The translations under genes were made by a program, and so were the position numbers. From the NCBI GenBank assembly GCA_022496185.1, contig WTXG01000023.1, positions 124,001-188,000 of the forward strand: a stretch of 64,000 nucleotides of DNA, written 5' to 3'. This document shows positions 1-12,538 of this stretch, one piece after another; position 1 is the stretch's first letter; each line of letters opens with the position of its first letter. Source of the DNA: Multifurca ochricompacta. Its lineage: Eukaryota > Basidiomycota > Agaricomycetes > Russulales > Russulaceae. The notes below the pieces were generated by a model, which saw only the letters and a list, made by a program, of their open reading frames with translations, ran no database searches and was not told the DNA's origin.

Positions 1-275
1 CACATGAGATCGCTCACAATCTCGTTCACCCACACAATTCTGAACACGAGTTTTATTTTTCGGCCATTTGCGAGGCGTACTTTGTACCTCTCAGTAGGCT
101 TTTGCCTCATTCATGACTTTTGGCGAGACAAGTACTATTTTACGGCACGACAGGACATAGTTATGTATGTAGCAATAGTAGAGGGTTCCTCCTTTAACAC
201 AGGTTGGGACGCGTAACGCGTTACATTTTCTATGCTCCCGCCTCTCGTTGTAATGTGACAAGGATTGATACCCTG

Positions 276-447
276 ATCTGTTCTCATTTTCCTGGATATC
301 AAGGTCTGCTTCGTGCTGGAGCAACAACCGCGCTACATCAATATTTTCACTTCCCGATACCGTGCGATGGAGTCGAGCCCAGGCTGTCTTGGGCATTCGC
401 AACGCACGGGGCCGTAGCAGTAATCGTGCGATGTCAAGGCATCCGCT
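276..447 (-). pseudogene. decayed ankyrin-repeat fragment
   Basis: On the minus strand about 57 residues read as two consecutive ankyrin helices. The first contains LDIARLLL. The second contains ARLHRTVSGS followed by IDVARLLLQHEADLDIQ, matching the ankyrin consensus (xLHxAV..G..xVxxLLLxxGADLdxQ). The canonical TPLH is already ARLH and G is replaced by E in the GADL position. Upstream frames are broken and there is no start, flanking exon or further repeat, so I read it as a relic of a multi-ankyrin protein. It could be one exon of a gene starting outside the window, but the poly-A/T junk around 610-650 argues against that. Confidence 0.55.
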
Positions 448-1685
448 TCCCAATGTCATGTGCGATGGGGCTTCGCGTCTGCACCGTAAGAAATGAGGAT
501 TTTGTGCAGTGCGTTAACGTGACTCGAATTGTTGGCGGATTTTGGTCTGCCGCACTCGGCTTCGGGGATCGGGGATCGCTATGTGCCTGCCCGAATAGAA
601 TATTTGGACGCCCCCTTTTTTTTAAAAAAAAAAATCGGACACCCCCTTTGGGGGGGCATGTTTCGGTCATGACTTTTTGTGATGATATTACTTATGATTA
701 ATTACATTTTTGTCTCACCCTCTGTGCGGAGCCAATCCGCGGTGAGTGCGAGGCAAAGCGTTACCGAGAAGAAAGGTGGAAGTTAGAGAGGTCCCAGAGA
801 GAGAAACTAAGATTTCAAAGGAGGGTGTATCGTGCTTGAACTGTTGCGAATCTACTGCTTGCTGGTTCCATTTGACCTTGCGCTTGATGTCATCAAGAAG
901 TTCTTTTAGCACACAAAAGAAAGGTAAAAAGAGAGAGAAATGCCGTTTGATTTCTGCTTCTGGTGGCTCACTGGCTGGTCTACTACAAGCATTGTATGTA
1001 CCCTTATATACTTGCAGAGAGACCTAGTTATGAAGCCGAAAGAGGGTGAATTAGGATTGAAAGGAGACAAGTGAGATGAAGCCAGGCAATAAAGGCGGAG
1101 AGGTGTAGATGGAAAGGTAGAAACCTGGCAGTTAAGACGGGGGCGGGGAGGTAGTGAAACTGGAGTAAGGAATGGACAGGCATGCGGCCCGGCATGCAAA
1201 TGTACTGAGTAACTGATAAAAGATAATAATATACGGAACTAGATCATAAGTGCTCTAATTCATGAAAGAGAGGAGAGGTGGTTTCATGCTCAACGCCCGA
1301 GCCATCCTTACACCTTCCTTGTTACTAAGGCTACCACTCTAGAATTTTTGTGTGCGAAAGCAAACGCGACACCTTTTGTCTTCATGAGTTTCAGATTAGT
1401 TACTACTGTCTCGATCCCTCATGATGTAGATTGTCAAGTATTGTACACATTAACTATATAAAACGGGCTGTAGAATTGTTCCAAGAATTCATCCTGTTCT
1501 CCGTCGCTTCATCGCTCTAAAAATGTTGCTCTAGCTACCCCGCTCGACTCTTTGTTCTGCTGTGTGGATGCGTCCTGTCTTCGTCCTGAATTAAGTAAGG
1601 CTAATGATTACATAATCCATCTTTGACCCCCACCAGGGGGATTGACGCGTCACCACTTTCAGTCACCACTTTCATAAACAAGTCC
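448..1685. other. gene-free stretch
   Basis: No coding sequence can be supported here. It holds a poly-T/poly-A junction with C and G runs near 608-655 and several short open frames without family resemblance. The last 200 bp are AT-rich and pyrimidine-rich and probably form the promoter of the proteasome gene. Confidence 0.5.
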
Positions 1686-2391
1686 ATGGAGTGTTCATTC
1701 GCACTTACAGGGAAGGACTATGTCCTCGTCGCCGCGGACACGACGGCAGCACGTTCTATCGTAAAAATGAAAGTTGATGAGGACAAGATCAAAACACTCA
1801 GCCCCCACCTTCTTATGGCCTACTCTGGAGAGTCAGGTACGTTCACGCATCATACATCGTCGCAAGGATTCTCGAGTCCTTAGTATCCCTCTTCCTTATA
1901 GGCGATACCATCCAGTTCGCTGAATACATCGAACGAAACATCAGACTCTACCACATCCGCAACCTCTATCCACTTCGCCCGCAGTCTGCTGCGTCATGGA
2001 TCCGCCGATCTCTGGCAGAGTCACTGCGCTCGCGCTCACCTTACACTGTCAACTTGCTTATTGGTGGATATGATGTAGCAGACAACTCACCACACCTTTA
2101 CTGGGTTGATTATCTTGGTACTATGGCTTCGGTGCCTTTCGCCGCTCATGGGTACGGAAGTTATTTTGCGCTTAGCTTATTAGACCGGTGAGTTGAATCC
2201 TGGCAGTTCCATCAATAGCTGACTGAGCGTGACCCCCTTCTAGATACCACAACCCTGAAGGCTCATTGGAAGAAGGTCTTGACGTCCTTCGACGTGCTAT
2301 AAATGAGACCGCAAAGCGCTTGGTAGTTGCACCCGGAAATTATATCGTAAAGGTTGTTGATAAGGATGGAATAAGGGAGATCAAGTTGTAA
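1686..2391 (+). CDS. PRE1: 20S proteasome subunit beta-4 (PRE1/PSMB2 type)
   Basis: Non-catalytic beta-ring subunit of the 20S proteasome core in cytosol and nucleus. Three exons (1686-1836, 1902-2187, 2244-2391) give 194 residues, the usual size for this family (about 200). The protein starts MECSFALTGKDYVLVAADTT, aligning with the family's MEYLIGIQG.DYVLVASD; the initiator is followed directly by the Ntn fold with no propeptide and no catalytic Thr1, as expected for beta-4. SPHLLMAYSGESGDT and SPHLYWVDYLGTMASVPFAAHGYGS are the other landmark segments. Both introns are GT-AG with in-phase joins. The upstream in-frame ATG at 1623 was rejected because the family starts at 1686. Confidence 0.95.
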
Positions 2392-2543
2392 TGTATAACA
2401 GACTGATGCCAACATTCAAATGAACGAATTTTCAGAATATCAAGGAATCAGGGGTAAAACGGTCTATACGAATATACACGACACGACACTCGAGATGTTG
2501 TCTCGTCTCATCTCAACGGAATCGGAAAGTTGGTTACCCGACG

Positions 2544-2560
2544 ATTGCCGGAACCGGCAA
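2544..2560. repeat. short perfect inverted repeat
   Basis: TTGCCGG-AA-CCGGCAA forms a 7-bp perfect inverted repeat about 155 bp past the proteasome stop codon. It could be a hairpin in the 3' UTR or a protein-binding palindrome, or chance. The rest of 2392-2811 has no supportable gene. Confidence 0.35.
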
Positions 2561-2811
2561 ATGGGTTTGCTGTTTGACAAACCGAGCTCATCCCCCCCGG
2601 ATCAAGCTAGTGGCTCAATTTGTATTGGCAAGATCAAAGCTGCTACAATCACAGTTGTTTAATGCCAGTCGATCAGGATGTATCTCGATGTGTCACTGGA
2701 CTACAATGTAAATCTTCTAGGGCGCTTACTTCCAATCGGCTGAGCATACCTACAATATATAAGAGGTGACTAGTCCTGTCCTTGTTTGTTACCCAGAACG
2801 AACTATCAAGC

Positions 2812-4011
2812 ATGGACCCCTCTGCCTACAAGAAACTCACTGTTAGCCGTGGCCTCACATACAACTACTATTACGCGAAGGCTACGGAGGGCTCGCCTAC
2901 TCTCGTTCTTCTCCATGGTTTCCCGTCTTCTTCTTGGGACTGGAAGAATCAAGTTTCATTCTTCAAGGCAAAGGTTTTGGTTTGATTGTCCCAGACTTGC
3001 TGGGATATGGCGGCACCGACAAGCCCTCTGATCCCAAGAAATACGTCCCATCTGGCTTGGCCCAGGACATCGTCGACATCCTGGACGCTGAGGGCGTACA
3101 GGTGGCTGTTGCTATCGGCCACGACTGGTGAATCCTACCTTTCGGGTTGTTTTCACTTGCTGATACGCCTACTAGGGGCTCACGCGTAGTTTCGCGTCTC
3201 GCAAATGACAAGCCAGAGCGCTTTTCGGGCTTCGCCTTCCTCACCGTTGGCTACCTTGCCCCACGCCCCGACTCTGACCCTGTGAAGGCCGTCGAGCTCT
3301 TCAAACAACTCGTTGGTCGTGATGTGATTGGATACTGGAACTTCTTCTATGAGGAGGGTGCTGACAAGATCATCGAGAATCACGTTGGTGTATCTTTTCC
3401 CGATTGAACATGTTGATCTCACGCCGCTATTCAGTTCGATTCGTTCTTCAGCTTGTTCTTCCCCCAAGATCCCAACATCTGGGTTGAGCACATTGGCGTT
3501 CGAGGTGCCACCAAGGCCTGGCTCGAGGCTGATCGCCAGGCCCCCCTACCATCCTACATTACCCCAGAGGTATGTGCGCATTCTAGTACAGCCTTAGTCA
3601 CCTTACCTGTATCTTACCAACATTCCTTGCCATAGGACAAGGAACACTATCGCGAGGTCCTCCTTAGCGGTGGCCTCGCTGGCCCCCTCCAGTGGTACCA
3701 CGTTATGTCCTCCGGCGCCCTTGCTGAGGACGACAAGCGTGAGCATCCACCTAGTCGGCTTCACATCGCTCACGGGCACTCACACATTTTGATCAGTTGT
3801 TCCCCCGGAGAGAATTCCCATCCAAAAGCCGACCTACTTCGGTGCATGCACGAAGGACCAAGTCTGCCTCCCGCCCATTCACACAGCTGCTTTCAAGACC
3901 CTCGCCAAGGGTCCTTTCACCCTCGAGGAGTTCGCCACTGATCACTGGCTCTTGTTTTCGGTCCCGGACCAGGTGAACAGCTCCCTTCTTAAATGGATCG
4001 AAACTTTGTAA
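2812..4011 (+). CDS. epoxide hydrolase-like alpha/beta hydrolase
   Basis: Alpha/beta-hydrolase of the soluble epoxide hydrolase/haloalkane dehalogenase group, predicted to add water to an epoxide through an ester intermediate. Five exons (2812-3127, 3176-3383, 3435-3569, 3636-3738, 3797-4011) give 325 residues after one correction. LLHGFPSSSWDW is the oxyanion-hole segment. GHDWGSR carries the nucleophile Asp and is split by intron 1. TDHWLLF near the C-terminus supplies the catalytic His, and CTKDQVC may hold the acid. One base is missing in the GG at 2973-2974: without it exon 1 stops right after VSFFKAK, while the next frame continues GFGLIVPDLLGYGGTDKP exactly as in homologues. Substrate unknown. 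Confidence 0.85.
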
Positions 4012-4244
4012 AGTACTCGTGGGTCTATAGCGTTTTCCTGTTGATTTGGAAATGATATTGCGCGAAAATATATATTGTACAATACAAATTAGGGGGACTA
4101 GAAAGGTAGCACTTGCTTCTGACAGGTACGGGGTTTGGCTCGAAATACTCGTGCTTTATTGAAGGCGAGCCCTGGCGTGCGAGCTGTTTAGGGCTGCTGT
4201 CACTCAAACAAAAACCACAAAAAAAAAAACCAAAAAAAAAGTTG

Positions 4245-4337
4245 GGGCCCAACTGGGGTTCGAACCCAGGACCGCTCGCAACGCGTCAAGCGAAAGCATA
4301 ACCCAAAGCGAGCATCGTACCACTAGACCATTGGGCC
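4245..4337 (-). tRNA. tRNA-Pro (anticodon TGG) with intron
   Basis: The minus strand folds as a full cloverleaf. Acceptor GGCCCAA pairs with TTGGGCC. The D-arm begins TGGTCTAGTGGTA, the anticodon stem is CTCGC/GCGAG, the loop is TTTGGG...T with anticodon TGG, and the T-arm is GGTTCGAACCCC. An intron of about 20 nt follows position 37, as in yeast tRNA-Pro(UGG). The discriminator is C, as in eukaryotic tRNA-Pro. A run of T follows the 3' end on the minus strand, as expected of a Pol III terminator. Confidence 0.93.
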
Positions 4338-4533
4338 AACAATGATGGTATTGATTGCGAGCAATAATATAATCCGGCGCTAAACCAGAGGGGAAATCCC
4401 ATAGGTCCATAGGCCACAGGTCCCATCCCCATCTCCATCCCACAACCACAATACCTCCATAGCACAGGCTAGGCTGTAGGTCATAGGCTGATGGCCGTCT
4501 AAACCGTCAGACTCGGAGGATAATAAACGTCGA

Positions 4534-7500
4534 ATGGACAAGTTTAAAGCTCTCGAACCCGTTAAACTTCACCAAGGATCTACAATCAGGTCGAAAAATA
4601 CTGCGTCCGGCCCCGCATCGACACTTATTGGAAAACTCCCCTCCTCGCTTCACTTGGTCATCCTACATTATATCCCAGTACCCGACGTCCCGGCTTATGC
4701 CCGTGCTAATCGTGCCTTGGCTCGCCTTTCTACTTCTGAAGTGCTATGGGAGCATCACTACGTTCTCTTAGGTATCGACCGCTACGGGTTTGGTCCCGTG
4801 CTTGATGAACTGGAGAGTCGGGCGCGTCAAGAGGTGCCAGAACAGCCTCCTACACTAACCGTGGACGTTGCAGATGATGATTTTGGCGATTTTACATCCG
4901 GAACGGACACCTTTGGTTTGGGGCTTGGGGGATCTGCTTCACAAAGTGGATTATTCTCTACCTCCTATTCCGAAGTGGGCAACTTTGTTGGTAGCGATAC
5001 AGTGATGCACGGCACAAACGTCCTCGGTACCACTTCCTTCCGCGCTCTCTACATACGTGCGCATAAACTTCTGAAGAGCCTCGCCCCAGCGCTTCTCGAA
5101 CCCCCTCACCAAATCCTCACTTCCCTCTTCCGACCCGCAACCGCATCAGCTCCTTTGCTTTCATTACTGCATCGTTCCAAAACACTCCGCCTTCTTCACC
5201 GGTTTCTTTCCCTTCTCGAACCCCTTCGATCTGCGCCATCCCTGCTGTCCGCCCTTCGCTCTGCTTCCGACCGTTTTGATGCTACTTTGCTCAGCGCTTT
5301 TGATATCGCAGATGGGAACGCGAACGAAGCTGGTATGCGCGAGGCGGCTGAAGCGAGTTGGGAAATTTGGGATCCCCACGATAGCGGAAGCGGGGCAACT
5401 GCTGAATGGGAAATGGGACGCGTGTGGGCTGAAAAACGGGAGATTTTTTACGTCACAAGTTCGCACAAACCTCTTGACAATTTCACGTATGTTATGCGTT
5501 CCGCTTCCATGCTACTCGGAAGATGTGAAATAACGAGAAATTAGCTCAGAGGACACCTTGAATTTCGAAGCCATGGACACTTTTATGGCTTTTGTGTTGG
5601 ACGCGCTTCGGGAGCATGGTTCCCGTGCTGTACGCGTCTTCCCCCGCGACGCAGGCGTTCTCCTGTCTTTTGCAGATCACATTGCTGCGGAAGTAGTACG
5701 TTATCAAACCTCGTTTTCATCCTACCCTTCCATTCACCCCTGAATATCTTAGGTTTCTGAATACATCACACCTCTTCTCACACACGCACGCTCTCTGGCG
5801 AACGGTGCCTTGTTTTTGAAAGCGGCGGCGGCATGTTTTCGGGAAGCTTGGCGCATGGTGGATACCCTTCTCGAACTTGCCAGTCAACGACATCCGCCTA
5901 ACGAGAGGGGGGAAGTCACCAAGACACAGGCCGAGGACGTCGTGTACGTGTGTTCTCTGCGTTTATTTGGAGCACACTATGTCCCCTCCGCTTCTTATGG
6001 TTTTTTTTTTTCACGATCGATCCGTGGCTCATATCTTAAATTCGTGCCCCAATCCCGTAGGTACCGGATGTTCGAACCCAACATGGACGAGTATCTTGAT
6101 GAAGAGATAGATTCCTTGAAGCATATTTTCGAACAGACGTGCCGAGATTGGGAAAAAAAGGTATTGCCCATCCCGCCCGCCCAACACTTCATACCCGGTC
6201 TTCTGAGCTCATCTCAGACGTGGTATGCACGCAGACGACCCTTCATACCGATGCATCGCCGCCGCTAGTGACTCAACAACCTACCTTCCTCGCCTCTTCC
6301 TCCCCTGCTCGCCTCAAAAGCAATGTTCTTTCGACTTTTACCAACCTTCTTCTCATTCCAGTGTCTATTGTTCCACGCACAGTTGAGACTGTCTCCGGTG
6401 CTGCGGTTCATGGTATCGCAATGCTAGATCCGCGTCGATGGGGCGGAGCCGGGCAAATAAATGCGAGTGAGGGATATACTAAAGGGACTGATAGCGCGAA
6501 CGCTGTGCTCTGGGATGATGGAGACAACCTTGAGGTCACTAACGAACAAGGTGATGACGCAACAGCACCCGCGACCACGTCCGTAGCCCCACGACCCTCA
6601 CGGATATCCTCGTACGACAATCTTCAGCTTCTTCTCTCTCTCGATGTCACCCTTGAGTTGATTCACGCTACGCGGGAATCGCTCAAGCGTGTAGAGATTT
6701 TTGTTAATTATCCCGGAACTTACGGTATCCGAGTTCGGGAGACGATTGAAGAGGTGGCGAGTGAGTTGCTTGGCATACTTGGCGAGCGACATGTGAGAGC
6801 CGGGTTCGAATCGTGCGTTGGCCGTTCTATTAGCGTGATTTGAGCCCATCTCATTGCTTGTTGGCATCTTGGCACATTTGCAATACTAGGGCAATAACAC
6901 AGATGCGGGCATACCAGCCACCCGAACTTTCAGATCCTATTTCGGAGCCAGAAGAACCGGCGCCAGCGTCGACATCAGTTGCGCCATTAGTGCAATTTTT
7001 TGAACTGGTTCACATCGGAGACATGATCCAGAGCATTGTACAAGTGTACTTTGATAAAGAACTGGTGGGACTTTTTATTCGCCCCTTCACAGCGTCTTTC
7101 CGAGCGTGTCCGACCTTGGCTTTGTTAGGCCCCGCACGTTGACCTGACAGATTTCTTGAACCCGGTAGTCAGAGAGAAGAAACGGTTCGAGAACCTACTC
7201 GACGATTCTGTCGCAAAAGGATTGAACGCTGGGATCGAGGTTCTCATGAACCAGGTTAGCAAAACTTCTAGGTTTTGCACAAGCTAGCTGGCTGGAGTTT
7301 GTTTGTTCCAGGTTGACCATATCATCACGGCTCTCACTCCTCCGCGGACATATTACCCGCCGGAAGATGCTCCCCTCCTTCTCGGTCCTTCCAAAGGATG
7401 TACGGAGGCTATAAAATGTCTCGAGGAGCACATACGGCTCCTTCAAGGAAATGTCAACCGAGAAGTGCTGGAAGTTTTTGAAGGCGAGGTTGGGGTGAGG

Positions 7501-8036
7501 TTGATCGGGTAAGTTATTTCTCGATTGCGGCCGAACCGAACGCTTCATGGTTACGATTTTGAATACAGGATTTTACAGAAGCACATCAAGCGTCAAATTA
7601 TTTCTCTGAACGGAGGTTTTCAAGTCATTGCTGATCTGAACACTTACCACACCTTCATTTCTTCGCTTAAAGTTAATTTCGTTTTTTTTTCTTTGTTCAT
7701 TCCCACACTTCTGACACGTGTACGGCAGATTCAATCATTGACATCCGACTTTGCAAACTTGAAAATGTTAGGTCATGTGTTCATTGTGGAAGACGCAAAG
7801 GACCTTGCGCAAATCGTCCGTGACGTAACACGTTACGGTGGGGCGTATCGGCCCGAGGTGAGCCAAACCCAGTTCAACCCCACGATTTGATATTTGATCA
7901 AGGAACGGGAACGGAACCAACATTTTAGGACATTTACGAGTTCATTCAGCGGCGTAGTGACTGGAAAAAAATAGAGAAAGTTGTCGATAAGACAATGTAC
8001 AATCTGAACCTTAGAGAAGATTGTATCATATCATAG
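4534..8036 (+). CDS. RCY1: recyclin-1-like F-box/Sec10 protein
   Basis: F-box protein of the recyclin family (S. cerevisiae Rcy1, S. pombe Pof6), which acts in endocytic recycling and exocytosis. Eleven exons, all with GT-AG introns, give 945 residues; phases close exactly and no frame break is present. An F-box (LPSSLHLVILHYIPVPDVPA, followed by LARLSTSEVLWEHHY) occupies about residues 30-75. The rest is the Sec10-like helical region, recognised by FLKAAAACFREAWRMVDTLL, LSTFTNLLLIPVSIVPRTVE and the C-terminal LKMLGHVFIVEDAKDLAQIV. A 117-nt intron at 5944-6060 is open in frame, so its retention would add 39 residues rather than stop translation. Expected at sites of polarised growth, with SKP1 as F-box partner. 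Confidence 0.9.
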
Positions 8037-8348
8037 CATGAACGAATTATCAGTGGATTATTAATTTTTATCAACATCAACCCATCACAAAGTATACGTG
8101 TCAGCTGCAGCTGACCTTGGGCGCCATTCCTAGTTCAGGCGTCTAACATTAGGTATCGGGTCTTGGCTGTCGCGCTTCTTCTGTGTTGTTGGGATCTCAG
8201 GTGGTGACCCCCGCCCCCGAAGCACGATTAGATTACAAATCATATGAGGAATTAGCTCCGGGAGACCGGAGAATACAAGTGAATGATGTGAACTTGGAAC
8301 TTGTTTCTTCCAGTTCCAAGTTCCCATGCCATGTCATAGAGACTTGCG

Positions 8349-8373
8349 ATCATCATCATCATCATCATCATCA
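8349..8373. repeat. (CAT)n microsatellite
   Basis: About eight tandem trinucleotide units, soon after the recyclin-1 gene. Confidence 0.9.
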
Positions 8374-10312
8374 CCAATCTGCCGCCGTCGTCGCCGCTAC
8401 GAGATCATCGCCCTTTTTGATTGACAAGCGGGACATCATTCTCGATCTTGAAAAAACTCTTTACTATATAGCGATGTGCCCGTGCCCGTGCCGAGCGTTG
8501 CGTGCAGTTAGTCGCACAGGGGCCGAAAAGGATCGGGGCGGAGGTAACAAAGGAAGAAGAAAAAAAAAACCTGTGAACACCGCGCGATGGCTTGCTTCCG
8601 TGTGTGTGCTTCTGTGAGACGGGTGACAGTGCATAATATTGCCTCGCAGCAGAGCCTTGAGGAACCCGTGCGAGCTCCACTGATGAGGCATGCGGACTTG
8701 GGTTCATGCAGGCTCCTTCCCATGCCCATGCTACGACTGGCTGGGATGATTTTCCAAATAACCGCAACTGTTCAATCAATTCAACCGTTCAACCGCCCGC
8801 CCAACCAATAATTTGCTTATGTGTGTATGTGTGTATGTATGTATGTATGTAGGTATGTGTATATGTGTGTATATTTATTTATTTAGTTTTATTTTCATTT
8901 TTTTCTCTCAACTTCACTCTTGGATGATTTTGATTTTTGATTCTCCTTTACTTACGGTGGACAGCAGCAACAAGGGATAGAGAGGGACATGTGCCCACTT
9001 CTTCTTCTTCCTTCGTCTTGTTGCCCGTGATGGGCATGGACGACCGACATGATTCACGTGTAGATATTGCAGGCAGTCTGCATGTGCATGTCCGAGCGGC
9101 TCCAATTCGCTGTCGATATAATATAACTGCACTCCTCATCATCTTCATATTATTATTATATACCATACCAAGCTTCTCTCTGGCCCCGCGTGGGAGGTGA
9201 GGATCGGCGCAAGGGAAGCGGCGTATTTATCCGATGGCGCCGCATACCGTGCAGGTGGCCTTGCCTGCCTGACACATGATATGAAATGAATTGTAGAGTA
9301 GAAGTAGAATAGATTTGCAATGCGGTACGTAGGGCCGGCGTCCGAGTGCTTGCTTGTCGCTTGCCGCGACGGCTTCAAGTGGTGGCGGCGGGCGTCGTTC
9401 CTTGGGACCTTGGGAAAAGACTAAGACTAAAAAATTATTAGGTGAGAAACGAATATGATCGCGTGAGGCGAGCTTCGAGGGTGATCCCAGGGGAAGACGT
9501 TTTCGGTGATTGATGGCGCTCATCTGCGATTTCATACGATTGAAATCAAAACGAAGTAGGGACAGGTGACACGCACAACGTGTCTGCCGTTCGCCAGGAC
9601 ATTCATTTTGCGTCTACAGATCGGCTGATGAGACGCAATGGGAAACGATCAGCGCGGAGGATGTTTCCAGGTGTGAGACGCAACGTTCCCCCAACTGCAT
9701 CCGATTAATAATAATAATAATAATAACCTTAATGGGGGAAAGAAAGACGTTCATAATTTAAAAGTGGAACGGTCTCGTTCTATCTATGGGTAGTGTAGTA
9801 TCTGTCGATGAAGATGGAGGAGAGGATGGAGGGAGGAGAGTAGTGTGAGTTGTGGGTCGGTCGATGTCTCGTCGAGAGTCTCGGGGAACCGGCCGGTGAC
9901 CAAAAAAATAGCGAGACTGAATTGGATTTTCGCCTTCGAGCAACCTTATATGGATGTGTCTGTCAGAAAAAATAAATAAAAATAAAAAGGGGGAGGAGGG
10001 GGAGGGGAAGGGGGGGGGGAGTAGGGCGTTACTCGGCGATGCCCAGGGGTTGCGTGTGGCGATGCGATAGGATATGTTGTAAAGTTGTAAAAAGTTAACG
10101 CGCGCTGCGCGCTTTCGGAGTTAGCAGAGACCCCATGTCCATGTGAAAAAGTGGACAAGGCAAGGGAAGCAGACGCGGAAGCAAAGCGCTGGCATCCGGG
10201 TTTCACTCAATTCTCGTGAAGAAAAAGGCATTTCCGGACGCGGTGGCGCTTGACGGAGAGACCATTTTGGGTTATCTGTGTGGGGTGGGGCGTTGGGGGA
10301 GGAGAAGGGGGG

Positions 10313-10337
10313 GGACAGGACAGGACAGGACAGGACA
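10313..10337. repeat. (GGACA)5 pentanucleotide array
   Basis: Five near-perfect tandem GGACA units, next to a run of eight G. Confidence 0.9.
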
Positions 10338-11160
10338 ATAAATTAATAATGTGAATGTGAGTGAATAAGAATGTGAATGAGCTGTTGAGCTGAGTAAAGA
10401 TGTGACAAAGACAAACGAAGAGATCGGCATGATCACCATCACACACAGCGCAGAGAGTCATAGTCACTAAATACCAAACTCTTAAGGCGTGACGTGGTGA
10501 GACTGGAGAGGGCGATGAGGTGCAGAAAGAACAAATTGAAAGGATTATTGGAGATTTGGGATAACATAGAATATGGAATATGGAATATGATATTATGGGC
10601 TACGGCGTCAACGTGGGATTGGGGTCAGTCATCATCGGCGTCAGCGCAAATCCCTTGGGTGCTTGGGTACATCATCTCCAGATCTGATCAGCGTAGCAGC
10701 ACCAGCAGTAAACAGCAGAAAAGGAGTATATTATATTATATTATATTTATATTATATTTATATTTAAACATTTAGTAGTATAATAATATATTTATTTAGC
10801 GGCTTCTTTCTCCCGCTCCCCTCCGCTCCCCTCCCAAACAAATACATCACATGGAAGAGAAGTAGAGTAGAGTAAAAAAAGAGTAAAACCACAAAAGAGA
10901 AAGAGAGAAAGAGAGAGAAAGACAGAGTTGGACTACTGACTCGAACTGGCGTTGGAAGAAGATTGAACGAGCGTCAAAAATAACATATTTTTTCGAATTC
11001 GTACATCTTCTTACCAAAATGACGCGGACACTTCCGTCGGCCTCATGTCGCGTCCGCTTGTAGAACCTTCGTTTTCGTGGAAAAACGCCACGCCAACGGA
11101 TACTCACAAGGCAATTATAATACCTCCTCAGTTTCAAGGGCGCTCGCAGATCCCTGGGTC

Positions 11161-11177
11161 CCCTCTATATAGGGAGG
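11161..11177 (+). promoter_or_regulatory. TATA-containing near-palindrome
   Basis: CCCTCTATATAGGGAGG, an imperfect inverted repeat centred on TATATA, lies about 190-200 bp before the C2H2 start codon and just ahead of a pyrimidine-rich CT tract. The TATA element plus downstream CT stretch is typical of a fungal core promoter; assignment is inferred. Confidence 0.4.
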
Positions 11178-11274
11178 ACCCTTTCACTCTCTTTTTTTTC
11201 TTTCTTTTTCTCTTCTCTTTATTATATCTATCTCTCTTCTTGCTTGCAATCATTTCCCCCTCCCTTCCACCCCC

Positions 11275-11295
11275 CTTTCTCTCTCTATCTCTCTA

Positions 11296-11341
<46 letters not shown>

Positions 11342-11358
11342 ACACACACTCACACATA
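11275..11358. repeat. (CT)n-(CA)n compound microsatellite
   Basis: A CT-rich run passes directly into a CA run, ending a few bases before the C2H2 initiator ATG. It would lie in the 5' UTR or at the transcription start. Confidence 0.85.
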
Positions 11359-11363
11359 CATCC

Positions 11364-12538
11364 ATGGATCGTTCTCCGGATTCTTCACGTCGTCCTTCAG
11401 TTTCATTGCCTGGTATACGAACCTTATTCCCTGGTATCATATCTGCTCAACATATCTCATCATATATGCGTCTCTAAAACTCATCCACTATAGATCATCT
11501 CCTCGCCACTGGTGGAAGAATTTATCCTCCACCTCACTCAAACCCTACTCGATCATTCAATGTACGTCATTTTATCTTTCTCTTTCTCCTCTTTGTTTTT
11601 ATTTTTTTTATTTTTTGTCATATTTTTATTTTATTTTTTATTTTACCCCTATGGCCATTGTATTGAGAAATGATTAACTAACAGGAACAATCGGTTCGCT
11701 CGCTAACCGCAACGGATTATCCTACCGCCACCGCTACGACCAGCTTTACGCCACCACCCAATCCTGGCCTTCTTGAAAGGCGACTACCTGTGCCCCCTTT
11801 CTCCGATGCTTATCGCCCTCTCATGTGTTATTCATCTTCAACGACTATTGAGCCAATAATTCCCTCCCTATCTCCTCGTCCCTCTTACCACCCCAACCGT
11901 GCCTCCATTTCTCCTTCTCAGCAACCCCAGGAAACTCCTCGACTTCATCCTCTGGGTTCCACAAATTTATTGCCTCGCCCGTCATCTCCTTCATCGACAA
12001 TATCAGAAAATGAGAGTCCAAGATCAGAAACCTCTTCACAGGGTGACCTTAGCGCAGATGATAACCTCCCTTCTATCACTGCAGACAAGCAGTCAGACAG
12101 CGGGAGAAGACATGCTTGTCCGCATTGCGCTAAGCGCTTCAATCGTCCCAGCAGTCTCGCCATTCATGTGAATACACACACGGGCGATAAGCGTAGGCTC
12201 ATTCCGGTACCATTCATTTAATGTACGCTTACGCTTACCTTTGTCACCTACCCCTCTTAGCATTCAAATGTCCTTTTCCAAATTGCGGGAGAGAGTTCAA
12301 TGTCAATTCGAATATGCGTCGTCACTACAGGAAGCATCTCACTTCCACGGCTTCGCAAGCACCTAGACCAGGGTCATTCTATTCCTCGCAGGGATCCCCA
12401 GGCCTCGGCATACAAATCATACGATATCACGACCACCAGCCAGACACACATTCGCCAGACGTCGTTAGCCTTTCTCCCGCTGATGCCTCTGATACCAGGA
12501 ACCCTCGCACAACGAGCAATCGCTGGCGGGCTCTATAA
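11364..12538 (+). CDS. C2H2 zinc-finger transcription factor
   Basis: Nuclear DNA-binding protein with two tandem classical zinc fingers. Four exons (11364-11433, 11494-11561, 11685-12192, 12261-12538) give 307 residues with closing phases. The N-terminus has SSRRPSVSLPGIRTLFPDHL, a segment I recall from basidiomycete two-finger proteins. Finger 1 is CPHCAKRFNRPSSLAIHVNTH. The linker TGDKPF crosses the last intron. Finger 2 is CPFPNCGREFNVNSNMRRHYRKH. The middle is rich in Ser, Pro and Thr and probably regulatory. Targets cannot be read from sequence. Its isolation within about 8 kb of repeat-rich non-coding DNA suggests extensive cis-regulation. Confidence 0.9.

Larger units (their letters stand above)
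8037..11363. other. 3.3-kb low-complexity region upstream of the C2H2 gene
   Basis: No gene can be supported. The stretch is packed with simple repeats: (CAT)n at 8349-8373, (TGTA)n at 8820-8870, (TAA)n near 9705-9726, G-rich tracts near 9990-10020, a GGACA pentamer array at 10313-10337, AT-rich DNA at 10725-10800 and GA-rich DNA at 10855-10925. Short open frames are low-complexity on both strands. A long promoter or spliced 5' leader for the downstream transcription factor is the simplest reading. Confidence 0.5.

Noticed and set aside
204..701. 165-residue plus-strand frame
   Set aside because: It is the antisense of the ankyrin relic and ends in poly-Lys/Phe low complexity; no family features.
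2420..2662. 80-residue frame after the proteasome gene
   Set aside because: No homology, no start context or codon pattern; probably 3' UTR.
11045..11677. 210-residue plus-strand frame across the C2H2 gene start
   Set aside because: Poly-Phe/Leu/Ser and Thr-His translations of simple repeats; the spliced frame starting at 11364 explains the zinc-finger gene.
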